DNA of 34,869 nucleotides, taken from assembly GCF_902728265.1 (NCBI RefSeq), contig NZ_CACVBR010000040.1, positions 1 to 34,869 of the forward strand, written 5' to 3'. Of the stretch, positions 1 to 7,773 are shown piece by piece; position 1 is the stretch's first letter, and each line of letters opens with the position of its first letter. The DNA comes from Chryseobacterium potabilaquae. Its GTDB lineage: Bacteria > Bacteroidota > Bacteroidia > Flavobacteriales > Weeksellaceae. The position numbers were made by a program, and so were the translations under genes. Below the pieces are notes generated by a model. It worked only from the letters and a program-made list of their open reading frames with translations. It had not been told where the DNA came from and ran no database searches.

Positions 1-81
1 AAATGGACCATGCCTATTCGAAATTGGGGTATTGTTCTCAACCAATTTATGCTTATTTTTGAAAAAAGGCTCAGATTATAA
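1..81 (+). CDS. IS256-family transposase, C-terminal fragment
   Basis: Frame 1 is open from the window edge to a TAA at 79-81 and gives 26 residues beginning KWTMPIRNWG and continuing with NQF and FEKRL. KWTMPIRNW followed by a hydrophobic stretch and FE.RL is the characteristic C-terminus of IS256-type (mutator) DDE transposases. The catalytic DDE residues would lie further upstream, outside the window, so nothing can be said about whether the enzyme is intact. The recognition is from memory of the family; the fragment is short but the motif is distinctive. Confidence 0.72.
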   Translation, partial: KWTMPIRNWGIVLNQFMLIFEKRLRL

Positions 82-126
82 ATCCAAGCCTAACTTTTTA
101 ACTTACACACTTTACGAGATAGTGTC
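1..126 (+). mobile_element. Right end of an IS256-family insertion sequence (partial)
   Basis: The first 81 bases are the end of a transposase gene. They are followed by about 20 bases of non-coding DNA and then an end sequence reading, from the outside in, GACACTATCTCGTAAAGTGT. That resembles the GTGTAA-containing terminal repeats of IS256-family elements. The outer edge is placed at about 126 because the yceI reading frame leaves its expected sequence there. The left end, the other terminal repeat and the target duplication lie outside the window, so the element's full length and activity cannot be judged. If the edge is right, the 8 bases next to it (127-134, ATCTTTAG) would be one copy of the target duplication usual for this family. 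Confidence 0.75.
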
Positions 127-657
127 ATCTTTAGCTAACGCCCTTGCTGTGGGATCATATTTAATATTATAATCAAAACGATTAACTGTAAATTTTGCTT
201 GCAATCCCATTATCTCTTTTCCTTGCTGTCCTTTTGTCATTCCTCCATAATTTAAAGGTACTGTAATATCTTTCGTTACATCTTTTATTTTAAGTTTCCC
301 TTTTAAAATGTAAAGGTTATTCTTATCTTTTTTTATGGAAATACTATTAAACTCCATAGAAGGGTATTTTTCAACATCGAAAAAGTCAGCACTTTTTAAG
401 TGTTTATCTCTCATTTCCACTCCTGTATTTATAGAATTTACGTCTACAGCGAAAGCTAATTCACCACCGTCAAGATCAATTGCTGTTATAGCAGCTTTGC
501 CTTCAAACTTATCAAATCTCCCTTGCACAAAGCTAATTCCCATATGCTTAATATTAAAATTGATAGAAGAATGCATTGGATCTACCGCCCATTCGGACTG
601 TCCAAAAGCCACCATACTTAGAAGTGTAAATACGAAAGTTAAAAATACTTTTTTCAT
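112..657 (-). CDS. YceI family protein, 3' end cut off by the IS
   Basis: YceI-like proteins are small periplasmic lipocalin-fold beta-barrels that bind isoprenoid or other lipids. The 181-residue product has a signal peptide (about 1-19, ending VAFG before QSEW). It then shows the typical WAVDPMHSSINF opening, FEGKAAI, and an MRDKHLKSADFFDVEKYPSMEF core. The family normally continues past FDYNIKYDPTA with another roughly ten-residue beta-strand. Here the frame instead runs DDTIS-stop, and those last codons match the terminal repeat of the neighbouring IS, so native coding DNA probably ends near 127. The final barrel strand is missing, and the product is probably misfolded or inactive. A TAAATTTG -7 box lies 31 bp upstream of the start. 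Confidence 0.85.
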   Translation of the reverse strand: MKKVFLTFVFTLLSMVAFGQSEWAVDPMHSSINFNIKHMGISFVQGRFDKFEGKAAITAIDLDGGELAFAVDVNSINTGVEMRDKHLKSADFFDVEKYPSMEFNSISIKKDKNNLYILKGKLKIKDVTKDITVPLNYGGMTKGQQGKEIMGLQAKFTVNRFDYNIKYDPTARALAKDDTIS

Positions 658-687
658 AATAATATATTTTATTGATCAACTCTTATA

Positions 688-695
688 CAAATTTA
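688..695 (-). promoter_or_regulatory. -7 promoter box of yceI
   Basis: On the minus strand this reads TAAATTTG, a perfect match to the Bacteroidota TAnnTTTG box. It predicts a start of transcription about 27 bp before the yceI ATG. No TTG is visible at the usual -33 distance. Confidence 0.45.
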
Positions 696-801
696 AAATA
701 TGAAATATAAGAATTCCTTGATGTATGTTAGTTTTTTGATCTTACTATTTTTCATGAGGGAAAATTAAGAAAAAATCATTTTTTTTTTTGAACTTCGCAG
801 T

Positions 802-2151
802 ATGGCAAAATTAAAAACAGCATATTTCTGTCAAAACTGTGGTTCCCAATACTCACAGTGGATGGGACAATGCAAAAATTGTGGACAATGGAATACTTTG
901 GTAGAGGAAATTGTAGAAAAAACATCTCATAAAACTCCCCCATTTTCCAAAACGAAGCAAAATGTCATTAATATCATTGAAGTTGAAACGATTGAAGAGC
1001 CTCGAATAAAAACACCTTCCGAAGAACTGAATAGAGTTCTAGGGGGCGGCATTGTATTGGGATCCGTAACACTGATTGGCGGTGAACCAGGAATTGGAAA
1101 ATCTACTCTTTTACTTCAGCTTGCCTTGAAGATGAAGAAAAAAGTTTTCTACGTCTCTGGTGAAGAAAGTGCTTCTCAAATCAAAATGAGAGCTGACAGA
1201 TTAACAGACATCCAAAATCCAAACTGTTTTCTTTTCACTGAAACCTCTTTAGAAAAAATACTTCATGAAGCTAAAAAACTTGAACCCGATTTTGTGATTA
1301 TAGATTCTATTCAAACATTACAATCTCAATTAATAGAAAGTTCGCCAGGAACAGTTTCTCAAATCAGAGAATGTTCCAACGAAATTATAAAGTATGCAAA
1401 GGAAAATAACACCCCTGTTTTTCTTGTAGGACATATCACAAAAGACGGACAAATTGCAGGCCCAAAAGTTTTGGAACATATGGTGGATGTTGTTTTAAAT
1501 TTTGACGGAGATAGAAATCATCTTTTCCGATTATTGAGAGCGAATAAAAACCGTTTTGGTTCTACCTCGGAAATTGGAATTTATGAAATGATCTCTCAAG
1601 GCCTTAAAGAAATTAAAAATCCTTCTGAAATTTTAATTACTAAAAAATTTGAAGAACTTTCCGGAAACTCCGTAGCAGTAACATTAGAAGGAAACCGTCC
1701 TATGCTGTTAGAAATCCAAGCTTTAGTAAGCACAGCAGTCTATGGGACTCCACAAAGAAGTTGTACAGGGTTTGATGCCAAAAGACTGAATATGCTTCTC
1801 GCTGTTCTCGAAAAAAGAGCCGGTTTTCAACTAGGCGCAAAAGATGTATTCCTTAATATCACAGGAGGAATAAAAACAGATGATCCTGCCCTAGACCTTG
1901 CAGTAGTGGCTTCTATCCTTTCATCAAACGAAGATATTGCTATCTCTGAACATTATTGTTTTGCGGGAGAAATAGGCTTAAGTGGTGAAATTCGTCCAGT
2001 AGCACAAGCGGAACAAAGAATTTCCGAAGCGGAAAAGCTAGGCTACGAAAAAATATTTGTATCTAATCTTAATAAAATCCCTAAAAGAAAATTTGGAATA
2101 AAAATAGAAGAAGTAAGCAAAATCGAAGATTTTCATGAAAGACTTTTTTAG
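802..2151 (+). CDS. radA: DNA repair protein RadA
   Basis: RadA (Sms) is a RecA-like ATPase that drives branch migration during recombinational repair. The 449-residue protein has all family parts in order. An N-terminal C4 zinc finger has C10, C13, C24 and C27. The Walker A motif GEPGIGKST is at 94-102, a Walker B-like FVIIDS at about 164-169, and the RadA-specific KNRFG motif at 249-253. A C-terminal Lon-protease-like domain contains FLNITGGIKTDDPALDLA. The length is normal. The ATG is preceded by a T-tract ending TTTTTTTG (783-790), which may act as a -7 box one base off consensus and would give a very short leader. The gene stands alone, 100 bp ahead of the next one. Confidence 0.97.
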   Translation: MAKLKTAYFCQNCGSQYSQWMGQCKNCGQWNTLVEEIVEKTSHKTPPFSKTKQNVINIIEVETIEEPRIKTPSEELNRVLGGGIVLGSVTLIGGEPGIGKSTLLLQLALKMKKKVFYVSGEESASQIKMRADRLTDIQNPNCFLFTETSLEKILHEAKKLEPDFVIIDSIQTLQSQLIESSPGTVSQIRECSNEIIKYAKENNTPVFLVGHITKDGQIAGPKVLEHMVDVVLNFDGDRNHLFRLLRANKNRFGSTSEIGIYEMISQGLKEIKNPSEILITKKFEELSGNSVAVTLEGNRPMLLEIQALVSTAVYGTPQRSCTGFDAKRLNMLLAVLEKRAGFQLGAKDVFLNITGGIKTDDPALDLAVVASILSSNEDIAISEHYCFAGEIGLSGEIRPVAQAEQRISEAEKLGYEKIFVSNLNKIPKRKFGIKIEEVSKIEDFHERLF

Positions 2152-2251
2152 AGATATGCGTTATTCATAATAGTTTTTAATTATAGGATCTATTGGAATA
2201 AATAATTATTAACTTTTCTGATGATTAACTTATAATTCATAACTTTAATCT

Positions 2252-2845
2252 ATGAATTATCTCGCTCATTCATTCCTTTCATTTTCTGACGGGCAGATCG
2301 TAGGACAATTTCTGGAAGATTTTATCAGAAATAAAGACCGCTTTTCTTTCCCAAAAGACATTCAGGATGGTATTACAATGCACCGAGCGATTGACACTTT
2401 TACAGACTCTCACCCTGCAATCCATGAAGCCAAAAAGGTTTTCACGCCGTTGGTAAGATTATATTCTGGTGCTTTTGTAGATGTAGCTATGGATTATTTT
2501 ATTGCCAATGATCTTACCCTCAAAACACTAAGCGAATGGAAAGACCATTCTACTCGTGTTTATAAAGTATTGAATGACAACAGCAAATGGTTTCCTGATC
2601 CATTTAAAAGAATGCTTTATAGAATGCAAAAGGAAGATTGGCTCTATAACTATCGTGAAGACCGGGGAATACAATTCAGTATTCAAAATGTTCTTCATAA
2701 GGCTCAATATTTGGATAAAGACATTCCTGTATTTGATGCATTTTTAGAGAATAAAGAATATCTTCAACAATGTTATCACTATTTTTTTCCCGACCTTGTA
2801 GCGCATGCTAGCGGAATCAATGCATTATTAAAATTAGAAGATTAA
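2252..2845 (+). CDS. Acyl carrier protein phosphodiesterase (AcpH family)
   Basis: AcpH-type enzymes remove the phosphopantetheine arm from acyl carrier protein. The 197-residue protein starts MNYLAHSFLSF and has the conserved series DF at 23-24, MHRAIDTFTDSHP, and a helical C-terminal half ending DLVAHASG. The spaced His and Asp residues (HR..D.FTDSHP) form the metal site of this HD-like family. It is cytosolic, with no signal peptide, and has the usual length. It is followed 9 bp later by the convergent DUF6702 gene. In vivo turnover of ACP by these proteins is poorly defined, so the family assignment is firmer than the exact role. Confidence 0.9.
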   Translation: MNYLAHSFLSFSDGQIVGQFLEDFIRNKDRFSFPKDIQDGITMHRAIDTFTDSHPAIHEAKKVFTPLVRLYSGAFVDVAMDYFIANDLTLKTLSEWKDHSTRVYKVLNDNSKWFPDPFKRMLYRMQKEDWLYNYREDRGIQFSIQNVLHKAQYLDKDIPVFDAFLENKEYLQQCYHYFFPDLVAHASGINALLKLED

Positions 2846-2854
2846 TCCACAACG

Positions 2855-3355
2855 TTAAAACTCTTGATATAAATAGCGATTAGGATAGGTTAATTTTTCA
2901 CTTTTTCTTTCCCCATTCACAATAATATGCACAATATTAATCTGATCATCAAACAGGTTATATAAAAAACTCACAGCTGCTTCTACTTTTTTAGGCTTCT
3001 CCACGGATTCAGATTCAAGGTAGATATTCACCGACTCATGATCCTCTTCATACCCAATAAAATTGACTTTTAAAAATTGATTATTAGCTTTAAGTTTTAA
3101 ATATTCCGAAGAATAGTTTTTTAATGCTTCATTTAATTGATTTTTGTATTTTGCTTCGTTAAAATAAAAGGGTTTCCCATACTTTTTACTTAATCCATTC
3201 TCAAGATCGTCAAGAAAAAATCTACCCATTATTTCGAATGTCTTAGATTTTGAATTATAACTTATTTCCAAAGAGCCTACGTGATAAGGGTGTTTTACTT
3301 TGGTAAAAGAAACAAACAGTAAAAGAGAAAGTAAAAACAATATCAATTTTTTCAT
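2855..3355 (-). CDS. DUF6702 family exported protein
   Basis: This 166-residue protein has a signal peptide (MKKLILFLLSLLLFVSFTK). A beta-rich domain follows that opens KHPYHVGSLEISYNSKSKTFEIMGRFFLDDLENGL, the hallmark of DUF6702 in Bacteroidota. The function is unknown. The HP.HV start and the FTDDLE-like strand resemble the exported N-terminal domain that some proteobacterial HupE/UreJ-like membrane proteins carry as a fusion; this similarity is from memory and is an inference. The gene is divergent from the HupE/UreJ-like gene only about 68 bp away, which supports a joint role in the envelope. Confidence 0.82.
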   Translation of the reverse strand: MKKLILFLLSLLLFVSFTKVKHPYHVGSLEISYNSKSKTFEIMGRFFLDDLENGLSKKYGKPFYFNEAKYKNQLNEALKNYSSEYLKLKANNQFLKVNFIGYEEDHESVNIYLESESVEKPKKVEAAVSFLYNLFDDQINIVHIIVNGERKSEKLTYPNRYLYQEF

Positions 3356-3381
3356 AAATTTTTATGTATAAAAATTTGTTT

Positions 3382-3389
3382 CAAATTTA
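3382..3389 (-). promoter_or_regulatory. -7 promoter box of the DUF6702 gene
   Basis: The minus strand reads TAAATTTG, a perfect TAnnTTTG box 27 bp before the ATG, inside the short divergent spacer shared with the HupE-like gene. No clear -33 TTG is seen. Confidence 0.45.
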
Positions 3390-3423
3390 TCATTATTTTC
3401 GTAAGCTTTATATTTTTACTTTT

Positions 3424-4005
3424 ATGATGCAGGATTTCAAATTTTATCTTCACCTTGGCTGGGAACACATCATCTCTTTAGATGCCTTGGATCATCAACT
3501 TTTTATTTTAGCATTAATTGCTATTTACTCCTTTAATGATTGGAAAAAAGTCCTTCTTCTTGTGACTGCTTTTACACTAGGCCATTCCATTACGTTAGCT
3601 TTGAGTATTTTAGATATTTTCAGAGTTCCTTCAGATTGGATTGAGTTTCTTATCCCTTTAACGATTGTAATTACTTCACTCGATAATATCTTGATGAAAA
3701 ATAAAAAGCAATCTTTAATACGTGTTAATTACTATTTAGCCCTTATTTTTGGACTTGTACATGGAATGGGATTTGCCAATACAGCTCGGGTGATGATTTC
3801 AAAAAGCCAAAGTATTGCTATTCCTCTTTTAGGCTTTAATATAGGATTGGAGTTGGGCCAAATTGCAATCGTTTTTGGAATTTTAATTTTACTTTTTATT
3901 CTACTCACTGTTTTTAAGGTGAATAAAAAAGATTGGATTTTATTTATCTCTTCCGGAGTATTTGCTCTCTCATTAAAAATGACCTTAGAAAGAATTCCAT
4001 TCTAA
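3424..4005 (+). CDS. HupE/UreJ family membrane protein
   Basis: This is a polytopic inner-membrane protein of the HupE/UreJ_2 type, a family tied to nickel or other metal uptake in some bacteria. An open frame extends back to 3364, but the start is placed at the ATG at 3424 (or the adjacent one at 3427). Family members begin close to FYLHLGWEHI, and the extra 20 residues would use up the divergent promoter spacer. The conserved His-containing segments are present: LGWEHIISLDALDHQLF, FTLGHSITLAL and LVHGMGFANTA. The rest is mostly membrane helices (about six), and the length of about 194 residues is normal. The transported substrate cannot be told from sequence. Confidence 0.85.
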   Translation: MMQDFKFYLHLGWEHIISLDALDHQLFILALIAIYSFNDWKKVLLLVTAFTLGHSITLALSILDIFRVPSDWIEFLIPLTIVITSLDNILMKNKKQSLIRVNYYLALIFGLVHGMGFANTARVMISKSQSIAIPLLGFNIGLELGQIAIVFGILILLFILLTVFKVNKKDWILFISSGVFALSLKMTLERIPF

Positions 4006-4040
4006 TTCTATACATATTATTATTTTTAACTATTTATTAT

Positions 4041-4048
4041 TATTTTTG
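4041..4048 (+). promoter_or_regulatory. -7 promoter box of the M1 peptidase gene
   Basis: TATTTTTG matches TAnnTTTG exactly and lies 23 bp before the ATG at 4072. The peptidase may therefore have its own promoter in addition to read-through from the HupE-like gene. No -33 TTG is evident. Confidence 0.4.
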
Positions 4049-4071
4049 ATAAAATTTAAACAAATTGGGTT

Positions 4072-6450
4072 ATGAGGTTAAAATTCACCACACTTTCTAT
4101 CCTTTCTTTCGCCAGCCTAGTCGCACAGAATATTCAAAACAACCCTGGTAGTAACCATGGTAATAGATTTGAACAGCTAGGAACCATACTTCCTACACCC
4201 AATACCTATAGAGCAGCTTCAGGAGCTCCTGGGCATGCATATTGGCAAAATAGAGCAGATTATGATATATCTGCCTATCTTGATGAAGACAAACGAAACC
4301 TGAAAGGATCCGAAACAATAACCTATTACAACAACTCACCCGATAACCTGGATTATATATGGCTTCAATTGGATGAAAACCAACAATCAACTGTAAAAAA
4401 AGCAGATTACCCAACCTCATCTACTTTACCTAAATCTACCACTGATCAGCAACTAAGAGTCACTGATCTACCGGCAAAAGATAATGGATATGGAGTTAAT
4501 CTTGAGAAAGTAACAGACTCCTCAGGGAATCCTTTATCTTTTGTTGTCAACAAAACAATGATGCGTATTGATTTACCTCAAACACTTAAAAAAGGAGAGA
4601 AATTTATCTTTAAAGTGGACTGGAACTATAATATTCCTAATAGAATAAAAATGGGTGGTCGCGGAGGCTATGAAAACTTTTCTGAAGACGGGAATGATCT
4701 TTTCACCATGACACAATGGTATCCTAGAATGTGTGTATATAGTGATTTTCAGGGATGGCAAAATCATCAATTTACCGGACGAGGAGAATTTGCACTCGTT
4801 TTCGGTAATTTTAAAGTATCCATGAATGTCCCTGCAGATCACATTGTAGGAGGAACAGGAGAATGCAAAAATTATGATCAAGTTTTAACATCAGATCAAT
4901 TAACAAAGTACAGAAAAGCGGAAAATGCAAATGAGCCCATAGAAATTGTCACCTTAGAGGAAGCAAAAAAAGCAGAGAAAAACCACTCCAAGCAAAGAAA
5001 AACATGGACATTTGAAGCAAAAGAGGTAAGAGATTTTGCATGGACTTCATCAAGGAAGTTTATCTGGGATGGAATGGGCGTGACTATTCCTGAAAACAAT
5101 AATAAAGTAATGGCCATGAGTTTCTACCCAAAAGAAGCGTATGGATTATATAGAAAATTTTCTACAAAAGCAGTAGCTCATACCATTAAAACATATTCTG
5201 AATTTACAATCCCATACCCATATCCTGTTGCTCAATCTGTAGAAGCTTCTAACGGAATGGAATATCCTATGATCTGTTTTAATTTTGGAAGGACTGAAAA
5301 AGATGGAACCTATTCGGAAGGAACAAAAAATGGAATGATCGGGGTCATAATTCATGAAGTAGGTCATAACTTTTTTCCCATGATTATCAATTCCGATGAA
5401 AGGCAATGGAGTTGGATGGACGAAGGGCTAAATACTTTTGTAGAGTATCTTACTGAAGAAAAATGGGATAATAAATTCCCTTCAAAGCGTGGCCCGGCAT
5501 GGACAATTGTTGATTATATGAAACTTCCTAAAAATCAGCTGGAGCCCATCATGAGTAATTCAGAAAATATCATTCAATTCGGTCCCAATGCCTATTCAAA
5601 ACCTGCTACAGGCCTCAATATCCTTCGTGAAACCATTATGGGAAGAGAACTTTTCGATAAAGCATTTAAAACCTATGCCAAAAGATGGGCTTTTAAACAT
5701 CCTGAACCTGCAGATTTTTTCAGAACAATGGAAGATGCAAGCGGAGAAGACCTGGATTGGTTCTGGAGAGGATGGTTTTACGGAACGGATCCTGTAGATA
5801 TTGCTATCGACAAAGTAACCATAGCAACACCCGATCTAGAAACAATTAAAAAAGATTCCGAAATAAAGTATAAAGTTGAAAAGCCCTTACAGAATAGTTT
5901 TGAAGATATTTCCAAAATAAGAAATAAAGAGGATAAGAACATTACATTCTATGTAGATACGGATAAAGATCTACAGGATTTTTATTATCGTTATGACAGA
6001 GGACAAGAAAAAATAGACTCCGATAAAGAATATACTTCACAATCGGAAGGCTCGGAGCCATTAGATAAAAATGATAAGGAAAAATTTAAGAATATTATGG
6101 CCTATCAAATTGATTTCACCAACAAAGGAGGACTTGTGATGCCTATTATTCTTGAATTCACCTTTGAAGACGGTACAACAATTCAAGACAAATCTTCGGC
6201 TCAAATCTGGCGACATGATGAGCAAAAAGTATCAAAAACATATTATTTCAATAAAAAACTAAAATCAATTCAGCTAGACCCTATGCGAGAAACAGCTGAT
6301 ATCGATACATCAAATAATTTTTGGAACAATGACAATCCGATAATTCAAACCTCTAATTTCCAAGTCTTCAAACAAAAGCAAGAAACAACAATAAGAGGGC
6401 GATCAAATGGAAACGTTAATCCAATGCAGGCGGCAGGAAAGAAAAAATAA
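4072..6450 (+). CDS. M1 family zinc metallopeptidase, exported
   Basis: This is a gluzincin aminopeptidase-type enzyme of 792 residues. A short signal peptide (to about residue 18, SLVAQ) points to export. The zinc site is HEVGH at 428-432 with the third ligand Glu in WMDEGLNTFVEYL, 18 residues later as in M1 peptidases. The upstream GMEYPMICF corresponds to the GxMEN exopeptidase motif in the variant seen in many Bacteroidota homologues. The C-terminal third (after about 570) is less conserved. It follows the HupE-like gene by 66 bp and is followed by an unknown exported protein within 3 bp, so an operon is likely. The physiological substrates are unknown. Confidence 0.93.
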   Translation: MRLKFTTLSILSFASLVAQNIQNNPGSNHGNRFEQLGTILPTPNTYRAASGAPGHAYWQNRADYDISAYLDEDKRNLKGSETITYYNNSPDNLDYIWLQLDENQQSTVKKADYPTSSTLPKSTTDQQLRVTDLPAKDNGYGVNLEKVTDSSGNPLSFVVNKTMMRIDLPQTLKKGEKFIFKVDWNYNIPNRIKMGGRGGYENFSEDGNDLFTMTQWYPRMCVYSDFQGWQNHQFTGRGEFALVFGNFKVSMNVPADHIVGGTGECKNYDQVLTSDQLTKYRKAENANEPIEIVTLEEAKKAEKNHSKQRKTWTFEAKEVRDFAWTSSRKFIWDGMGVTIPENNNKVMAMSFYPKEAYGLYRKFSTKAVAHTIKTYSEFTIPYPYPVAQSVEASNGMEYPMICFNFGRTEKDGTYSEGTKNGMIGVIIHEVGHNFFPMIINSDERQWSWMDEGLNTFVEYLTEEKWDNKFPSKRGPAWTIVDYMKLPKNQLEPIMSNSENIIQFGPNAYSKPATGLNILRETIMGRELFDKAFKTYAKRWAFKHPEPADFFRTMEDASGEDLDWFWRGWFYGTDPVDIAIDKVTIATPDLETIKKDSEIKYKVEKPLQNSFEDISKIRNKEDKNITFYVDTDKDLQDFYYRYDRGQEKIDSDKEYTSQSEGSEPLDKNDKEKFKNIMAYQIDFTNKGGLVMPIILEFTFEDGTTIQDKSSAQIWRHDEQKVSKTYYFNKKLKSIQLDPMRETADIDTSNNFWNNDNPIIQTSNFQVFKQKQETTIRGRSNGNVNPMQAAGKKK

Positions 6451-6453
6451 GAG

Positions 6454-7293
6454 ATGACCATGCCAAAACTCATAACTTTACTTTGCTCATTATGTTTCAC
6501 CTTATATTTTACTCAATCATCTAAAAAAAAGGAGTTATTAGCTGCTGAAATTATGATGGAAGATGGAAGTACAAAAACAGGTTTTTTAAAAGATTTTGTG
6601 CAACCTATTATTTTAGGATATGGCCTGATGCCAGGCCCAATAAGTATTGAAAAAAAACTTAATTTAGATACTAAAGAATTTAAACTTCAGAAAAACAAAG
6701 ATTCAGACTATGAAATTTTGAATATAGGTAATATCAAATCCATTATTATCTATGATGATCCAGAGAATGAGGAAGAAAAAATGCGATATGATAAAGCTAA
6801 ACTAAAAACAGTCAACTCAAATTATGAAATTATAGATTTGAACAAAACAGTCATGTTGCCCTTACTTAAAGGAGGAAAAATAAATCTGTACGGTTTTTTT
6901 ATCGGAAACACACCGGAACATGTAACCTCATCTTCTCTTTTTATTCCGTATTTGAAAAAAAATGACGACGAATACGCTTACATCCCTTTGGACATTAACA
7001 GAATTAATATTTTAAATTTAGGATCGATAAAGGGAAAATACAAAAAAGCATTTGAAGAAGTAACCAAAGATTGCCCGGTTTTCCAAAAGGAATTAGAGCA
7101 TTATATGAATCATCTAAATGATAAGAAAAACCGAAAAGAACTATATACTGTAAAAGAAGAAAAACGAAAAGACGCCCAAAAAACTATAAAAAACAAAGAA
7201 ATGCTCGAGTATATACTTCAAAAAATAGAAACTGATTTTCATCTGGCCCAGTATACGGAAATCATGAATACATATTCAAATATATGTCCATAA
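6454..7293 (+). CDS. Exported protein of unknown function
   Basis: Not recognised. The 279-residue product has an N-terminal signal sequence (hydrophobic LITLLCSLCFTLYFT followed by QSSKK). A beta-rich part to about 200 starts with AAEIMMEDGSTKTGFLKDF, and a Lys/Glu-rich helical C-terminus, probably coiled coil, covers about 205-265. Two in-frame ATGs (6454 and 6460) are possible starts; the first is kept because it sits closest to the preceding stop. The gene begins 3 bp after the M1 peptidase stop, so the two are almost surely co-transcribed, and a hairpin terminator follows at 7343-7380. The AEI..EDGS..TG segment resembles the opening of small beta-domains in other exported flavobacterial proteins, but no function can be given. 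Confidence 0.8.
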   Translation: MTMPKLITLLCSLCFTLYFTQSSKKKELLAAEIMMEDGSTKTGFLKDFVQPIILGYGLMPGPISIEKKLNLDTKEFKLQKNKDSDYEILNIGNIKSIIIYDDPENEEEKMRYDKAKLKTVNSNYEIIDLNKTVMLPLLKGGKINLYGFFIGNTPEHVTSSSLFIPYLKKNDDEYAYIPLDINRINILNLGSIKGKYKKAFEEVTKDCPVFQKELEHYMNHLNDKKNRKELYTVKEEKRKDAQKTIKNKEMLEYILQKIETDFHLAQYTEIMNTYSNICP

Positions 7294-7342
7294 AAGAAAT
7301 CTGAAATTCCATGATATAACTGAGTTTCCTAGATAAAAACAT

Positions 7343-7380
7343 AAAAAAGTCATTTTTATAATTAAGAAAATGGCTTTTTT
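7343..7380. terminator. Hairpin terminator between the M1 operon and groESL
   Basis: The arms 7343-7357 and 7366-7380 pair over about 14 bp (A6-GTCATTTT against AAAATGGC-T6) with one G-U pair. A- and T-tracts flank the stem, so it could work in both directions. Confidence 0.7.
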
Positions 7381-7381
7381 T

Positions 7382-7454
7382 CTGCCAAATTTTCACATCA
7401 AAAAAACAAAACCCTGCCATTTCAGCCACCTTATAGTGATGGCACACATTTAGA
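7382..7454 (+). promoter_or_regulatory. Putative heat-shock control region of groESL
   Basis: CTGCCA occurs at 7382-7387 and again at 7414-7419, 32 bp apart. The second copy forms a perfect inverted repeat with 7439-7444 (TGCCAT, 18 bp, ATGGCA). The right arm leads into TGGCACACATTTAG. That sequence is reminiscent of a -24/-12 promoter, but it has GA where the -12 GC should be. The position, 40-110 bp before groES, suits a stress operator or promoter. The role is inferred; only the repeats are seen. Confidence 0.35.
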
Positions 7455-7492
7455 GAATTACAAGACAGAAATAATTAAAAATAAATATTGTT

Positions 7493-7771
7493 ATGTCAGT
7501 AAACTTTAAACCCTTAGCAGATAGAGTTCTAGTAGAGCCAATCGCTGCAGAAACTAAGACAGCTTCAGGTATTATCATCCCGGATACAGCAAAAGAAAAA
7601 CCACAAGAAGGTACAGTAGTAGCAGTAGGTCCAGGTAAAAAAGATGAGCCTACCACTGTTAAAGTAGGTGACAAAGTTCTTTATGGAAAATACTCAGGTT
7701 CTGAATTAAAACTGGAAGGAAAAGATTATTTAATTGTAAAAGAGGGAGACCTTTTGGGAATTATTGGATAA
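7493..7771 (+). CDS. groES: Co-chaperonin GroES
   Basis: The 92-residue Hsp10 subunit forms the heptameric lid of the GroEL chamber. The sequence shows the canonical LADRVLVEPI opening, the mobile loop with TASGIIIPDTAKEKPQEG (about 22-39), the roof strand GTVVAVGPGKKDE, and the GDKVLYGKYSGSE and YLIVKEGDLLGI endings. The length is normal. It is followed by groEL after 108 bp, a longer gap than usual that is filled with a heptamer inverted-repeat array. An upstream region with paired CTGCCA/TGGCA elements may control the operon. Confidence 0.98.
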   Translation: MSVNFKPLADRVLVEPIAAETKTASGIIIPDTAKEKPQEGTVVAVGPGKKDEPTTVKVGDKVLYGKYSGSELKLEGKDYLIVKEGDLLGIIG

Positions 7772-7773
7772 AA

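Noticed and set aside
112..135. A simple frameshift as the cause of the short yceI C-terminus
   Set aside because: Neither other frame restores a YceI-like ending, and the DNA beyond fits an IS end with a transposase C-terminus next to it.
335..703. 122-codon plus-strand frame opposite yceI
   Set aside because: It lies antisense to a clear family member and runs into the yceI promoter; no family resemblance.
3364..3423. Upstream in-frame extension of the HupE-like protein (20 extra residues)
   Set aside because: It would start 8 bp from the divergent gene, overlaps that gene's promoter box, and adds residues not expected in the family.
4193..5406. Several minus-strand frames inside the M1 peptidase gene
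   Set aside because: Short antisense frames within a well-supported gene; no start signals or recognisable domains.
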